A stretch of DNA of 64,000 nt from Triops longicaudatus (taxonomy: Eukaryota > Arthropoda > Branchiopoda > Notostraca > Triopsidae). The notes beneath the pieces are model-generated. The model saw only the letters and a program-made list of their open reading frames with translations, did not search any database and was not told the origin of the DNA. A program made the translations under genes and the position numbers. This document shows positions 59,301 to 64,000 of the stretch, one piece after another. Position 1 is the first letter of the stretch. Each line of letters opens with the position of its first letter. The stretch is from contig JAGQDJ010000077.1 in NCBI GenBank assembly GCA_022885665.1, positions 124,001-188,000 on the forward strand, written 5' to 3'.

Positions 59301-62300
59301 TACTCAACTGCTCCATAACCAGTGTCAACTAAATTAACGCCAGCTAGTGATCACAAAGCCTAATCTTCTTGATCAGCTCGTTGGGGGCTTGGGAAATAAC
59401 ACATAGGACAGAAGTTTATTACAAGCAGAAAGGACAGGTGAGACAGCGCCAGGTGGGAACTAAAGCGAAACCAGGCTCCTGTGATCGACGGATTCTATTT
59501 TTCCTTCAATTCTCTTTTTCCTCCAGTTTCCGTACTATAACAAATATCACGCGTGTAGCTTTTTTTCGACCTATGCACGATCAGCGTGCCCAAGGTTCTA
59601 TTGACGAGAACTAACGCAAAATGATGGCAATTCGATCACTAGTAATATTTGTTATGTTCTCATGCACGATCGCCTGCTGCGATTCCGATTGGAATGGACC
59701 GTCACACGGGTCCTCCACCCATTTTTATACTTTTCCACGTCCCTCTATTCTACTTACTTTTTTCTTGCCTCAGTTTCCTTCTTGACTATCTTTCTGAACA
59801 GCAACTAATCCACTCGGAAGTATGTTTTCCCTAAAACCGAAAAAAAGGCACAAAACGTATCGCCCTTGTTTTACTGTGGAAGGATTTACCGTTCCATATA
59901 TCGACAGGCAAGGCAAAACTGCACGGTGAGTCACTTTTGTTTTTATTGTTCTTGTTTCTTCATAGGCAAACACTGGCATGGCTATGCCCATTTCTCTTGC
60001 TTTGCATTAAGTAAAGTAATGTCCTAAAATCTTATCGGTCTTTAGGGATACGTCCAGATCAGTTAACAGTGTGCTAAAAACGAGTTCTATTACTTACCTA
60101 CCCATGTGATTCCACGCAAAAATGAGGGTGTGCAATATAAAGACGGATTACCGTCCTATGCATGAAGACAATTCTACCGTTGCTATGCTTTTAATAGTTT
60201 GCTTGCTCCGAACTTCACCCCAAATCCACTCTACTGCAAGAGTAAGCTGTAAAAGATAACATTTAATTCAGTATCGAACCAAAGCGTCGATGAATAATTA
60301 GAAAATGCACATCTGTGTCGATTTTTTGCAACTTTGAAGCTTATGATAAATAGTTCGACAGCTTCCGTCCCAGAAACAAATGAAACAACGGAAAATGCGA
60401 AAATTTTGTGCTATTTTAAAGCCACGTTGTTCAACGAAACATGGGACATGGTCTAAGTAAAAATGTTCGTTTTTCTTAGCAATTGGTGTCCTGCGTTATC
60501 TAAAGCACCCTGACACTGTCAAACTTTTTTTAATAAAAAGTGACGTAAAATACACCTGGAGCCTGGAATTTGGAAATATATGAATATCTCGAAACTTTGA
60601 GGCTAAGGAATAATCGCTAGAAGTGAATGGCATGTAATGAGACGCGAAAATCGGAAAGCCTTACGTTACGAGTGTGAAGGTATAGGATGTTAAAATAGAA
60701 AATAAACTATTAAGCTAGCATTTGTAAAACGAACAGAAAAAAAATCGGATTTAATCCTAAATTAATATTAGATGGCATCATTACTTAAGACATGCTCTAT
60801 TGCTTGTTTTTTCTTATGTTTTAATTGCCTTCCCCTTTTTTTATATCACACTCTCTTGACCAGTGTGGCGTGTACCGCATGACCTGAACTCACGTCTTCG
60901 TCAGTTACTATCGTCCACTGCTTCTAATTATTTTAATCCAATTCCCAGCTCTCCAGTGATTACCACAATTCTTATATTTGGTAAGCAACCTTGCCGCAAA
61001 TATGATAGGATTTGACAATTTTTACCTTATACTGTTTGACACAGGTACGTAAAGTACGTTCATAACAATTCTTATGGCAAAATCGGAAGAGTAGACTCAG
61101 GGAAAAGAATAAAGAATAATGTGAACTGATCAATTCAGGCGTGTGTCGTTGGTATTCCTCTTTATCACCTGATTTCAGACTCGTACATACACTGCCTACG
61201 ATTTTTCTTACGACCAAGTGAACGACGACTGTTCTCGAACAATAATTGCTTGCTTACGGCCTTCACGTGTCTTTTACCATTTAGCAGAATGTAAATATTT
61301 GCCATGTGTTCGTAATCTTCTTACGAGGCGAAGAACACGAGATCAAAAGTTTGTACACCTTAATCATCATAACCTTTCTTTTTGCCTTCTACTCTTACCC
61401 AACTGAACAATAACGCCCTCTTACTCAGTTTCCCCTAGCATACTAAATGTACTTACGTTGATACACACATATGTAGGGTCATTTTATCCCCGTTGGCATT
61501 TACTATTTCCCGCAAATAAAGCAAAACCTGACTTCCAAGCTATAAACAGTATGGTGTACTGTACATATTCGTATACGTTCAATAAAACCTCCCATTTCCT
61601 TTTCAATTACGGAACTATCATAACCCTCCCTGACCCCCGTGAGAGAGAATACGACCAATTACTTCCGCTTTCCTTAAAGGTTTGTGTGAGCATGAAGTTA
61701 TGTTCAAAAACCAAGGTACCTCTATAATTCCATTTTTCCATTCTATCTACATTATATCCGAATTACATTATATACAATTAATCAAATAATTTGATATATT
61801 CAAATTAAATCCGAAACTTTTCTACGAGTTCTAGGGAATAATCACTCGTAGTCATTTCATGGCCGAAAGCAAAACGTGATAGGACAATCCTACCTGGTTT
61901 CTAATCAACGACAGCTTGAAACATTGTCCAACATTCCAAAGTACTGCTTATAATTACTTCATTTAATAATTTCTGGGAAATTATATAAAGAAAAATCGTA
62001 CTTCGTACAAACAAATTAGCTACAAATTTTCGATTTTTAAAGAAATAAAAAATAGTTGGGTAAACTTTTCGGAAAAGCTTATCGGTATTTTCTTATCATA
62101 CAAGGATTTTTCGTTACGATAAACTACACACCCATATCAACCACCCCTAGAGAAATGGCCAGTAAGCTGAGCCATAAACAGAAAGGGGGAGTGGGTACGA
62201 CTCCCCCGGGCGCCCGCCCGAGAAGGGCATCAAGAAGCCCTGTGTTAATAAATATGCATTCAATCTTCGAAAAATAAAAAAATACTCGCTAGAGGTATTG

Positions 62301-63529
62301 TTTTACGTCCAGGACGCTCCGTGCTTTAGTCTAGTAAAATTAAAAATTTGAAATAACTTATGCAATACCCATTTCCGAAAATAGAGCAAAAGCCTTCTAA
62401 CAATTCCAGTCAGGACTTCCAGTTTATTTTTGGACTTGTTACCATACTTTTTTTTTTATCAAGCTTCTATATGTGCGATCCACAGCTCTCGCAAGTTTTA
62501 TGTCGATAACTTTTTAAAATATAAAATAAGTAATTAGAAACGGCAACAAGCCATGCTTACACCGTGTTTTAATTGAGAAGAAATAATTAATGAGCTAAAT
62601 ACCCGCCTTTCTTGCCTTGAATCGTTCAATAGAGTCTAATGTTTCAAAAGTAGATCTACGCAGCGTTTTCACCTTATTTTTTTACTCATGAGGGGTAGGT
62701 GCGTCTTGTGGTCTTGCCACCTCCGGGCGCCACTTTTAGGTCATTCCAGCCCGGCCAGTAAACGTACGAAATAAAACTATGGGGACAAAATGAAACGGGT
62801 AAGAAGGTGAAGAAAAGCTCCGCACGTTGCGCTCCTTTTTCCCATTTCTGCTTTTAAAGGCGTTACAACGAAGAAATAATTGCCGTGGTAGAAGGAAAAG
62901 AGAAAATGGAGCACCTCGCATATGGAAATTGATCGGTCCGTCGAGAATTGAAGGAAAAGGAGAGTGTGGACCAGCTTCTAACACACAGACCACTTGTCTC
63001 GAGAGAATAAGGAACAGACTTAAAGCTGTACTGTCTTCTGTATTTCTTCGGTAGGGTCAAAAACACCACTTTTGAGGTAGGAAGTGGAGGAAAGTGGGAA
63101 ACAACAAGATGAGTAAGTTTCTTTCGTCCCTTTTCGGCCATGTTGATCGGTATCAGATATCTGTTGAGAGAAAAGATCTAAATGGAGGGGTTAAGACACC
63201 ATAGCCTAGCTATTATCATGTTGTACACGGAGACCCAAAATTGAAAGAGAAGTAAAAACATGCTGTACAGTGCCCCCTTCCTTGGCGTCTTTTCTACTCT
63301 TGGGAAATCCCGGAAACACGGAACAAGACCAAGATCGCATGACCCGCTGGTTGTTTGACGCTTAAACTGGACAAAACTTTTCGAACATTTTTCGCATTCG
63401 GAAACAGAACGAAGGCAGAGGGACGCTCTCCTGCGTTCTCAGATGGTTAAACAGCGAGGATTTTTGAGAAAAAAATATTAAAAAAATAAGAAAATTTTTA
63501 AATATTAAAAAAAATAGGAAAAGAAAAAT

Positions 63530-63704
63530 ACGTAAATTCTCGTTACAGCGAGCCTGTCGGCTAAGATGCATAATTAGGTATTTTCAAGTTCGTTGTCTCG
63601 GACGCTTTTTTCTTAAATTTACGTAATTTGGGACCTTAAAATCCGTCTACTGTAGCCGATAGTTCGATACAGATAGATTCGTTAAAACGAGATTCTGCTG
63701 TAGA
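63530..63704. mobile_element. TIR element (MITE), pogo-like family
   Basis: The left arm AATTCTCGTTACAGCGAGCC and the right arm GATTCGTTAAAACGAGATTC followed by TGCTGTA form inverted ends of the same type as copy 2, with about 170 bp between outer ends. The termini have diverged. Confidence 0.5.
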
Positions 63705-64000
63705 AATGCTCAAGTTATGAAAACTGTCCATGTACAACGAGTAGGCCTATTCGCAGTAATCCAGAATCCCAGGTTTACACTACAGCATAAAAAACATAAG
63801 AAAAACAGAGATTTATAAAAATGAAGAAAAAATGACAAACGAGTGAAACCAAAAGAACTACTGTACTATACTGACATATCGTTTTGAATAGGTAATCTCT
63901 TTTGAAAAAGTCGACTCTACAAACTGCTTTGCTTCGCTTTCACGCTTGAAAGAGTTGATTAGAATTTCATTTGGTCTGTTGTAAGGCAAAATGGAGAAAA

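Larger units (their letters stand above)
50087..64000. other. Gene-poor region downstream of the Beat-family gene
   Basis: About 14 kb with no coding exon I can support. Two pogo-like TIR remnants (about 50200-50326 and 63530-63704) are present. A possible, very degenerate tRNA-like sequence (GTGAGTTCAGGTC, minus strand, near 60890) may be a SINE relic. Open frames at 57294-57683, 57885-58286, 58542-59097 and 62863-63141 have neither splice signals nor similarity that would support a gene. Confidence 0.4.

Noticed and set aside
1..64000. CRISPR array, bacterial operon or viral insertion
   Set aside because: Introns with GT/AG sites, animal gene families and absence of regularly spaced direct repeats rule out a prokaryotic reading. 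No viral coding sequence was recognised.

Overview
This is a stretch of an animal nuclear genome, AT-rich, with multi-exon genes. Introns in the gene-dense part are mostly about 50-300 bp, with a few up to roughly 0.8 kb, and splice sites are GT...AG. A Beaten-path (Beat) family immunoglobulin gene points to an arthropod. An outer-dynein-arm docking protein and a ZNF318-like zinc-finger protein fit an arthropod with motile sperm or cilia, but I cannot place the species. All exon joins below were worked out by hand from reading frame, GT/AG sites and resemblance to known families.

Layout. 1-8.9 kb: two putative coding exons on the minus strand (a proline-rich exon running off the left edge, and a signal-peptide-like first exon), then about 6 kb of AT-rich sequence with small TIR elements of a pogo/Tigger-like type and a possible solo LTR. 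9.0-31.2 kb: a compact cluster of seven genes: SETD3 (+, C-terminal half only), cytosolic malate dehydrogenase MDH1 (-), ERLEC1 (+), SF3B2 (+), MED17 (+), an intronless ODAD1/CCDC63-like coiled-coil gene (-) and a ZNF318-like gene (-). A tRNA-derived SINE and a GC-rich TIR element lie at 25.4-26.0 kb. 31.2-64 kb: a gene-poor half whose one clear gene is a Beat-family gene (+, 41.6-50 kb) with kilobase introns. It is flanked by about 10 kb upstream and 14 kb downstream in which I recognise no gene.

Functionally the cluster is housekeeping: SETD3 (actin histidine methylation), MDH1 (malate/oxaloacetate redox), ERLEC1 (ER glycoprotein quality control), SF3B2 (U2 snRNP), MED17 (Mediator). MDH1 and ERLEC1 are divergent and share a 376-bp promoter interval containing TGACGTCA. 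SETD3/MDH1 and MED17/ODAD1-like are convergent, the latter only 85 bp apart.

The most interesting observation is at the MDH1 stop codon. It is UGA followed by CUG, and the same frame stays open for just eight codons, ending in Ala-Arg-Leu before a UAG. That is a peroxisomal PTS1-type tripeptide, which suggests a hidden peroxisomal MDH1 isoform made by stop-codon readthrough, as known for vertebrate MDH1. Other points: two neighbouring genes whose first coding exon is exactly the ATG; duplicated exons and an internal repeat in the ZNF318-like gene; a long Ser/Gln-rich tail on the Beat protein; an unassigned two-exon cysteine-rich candidate at 31.4-31.9 kb; and a possible antisense membrane-protein exon inside a Beat intron.
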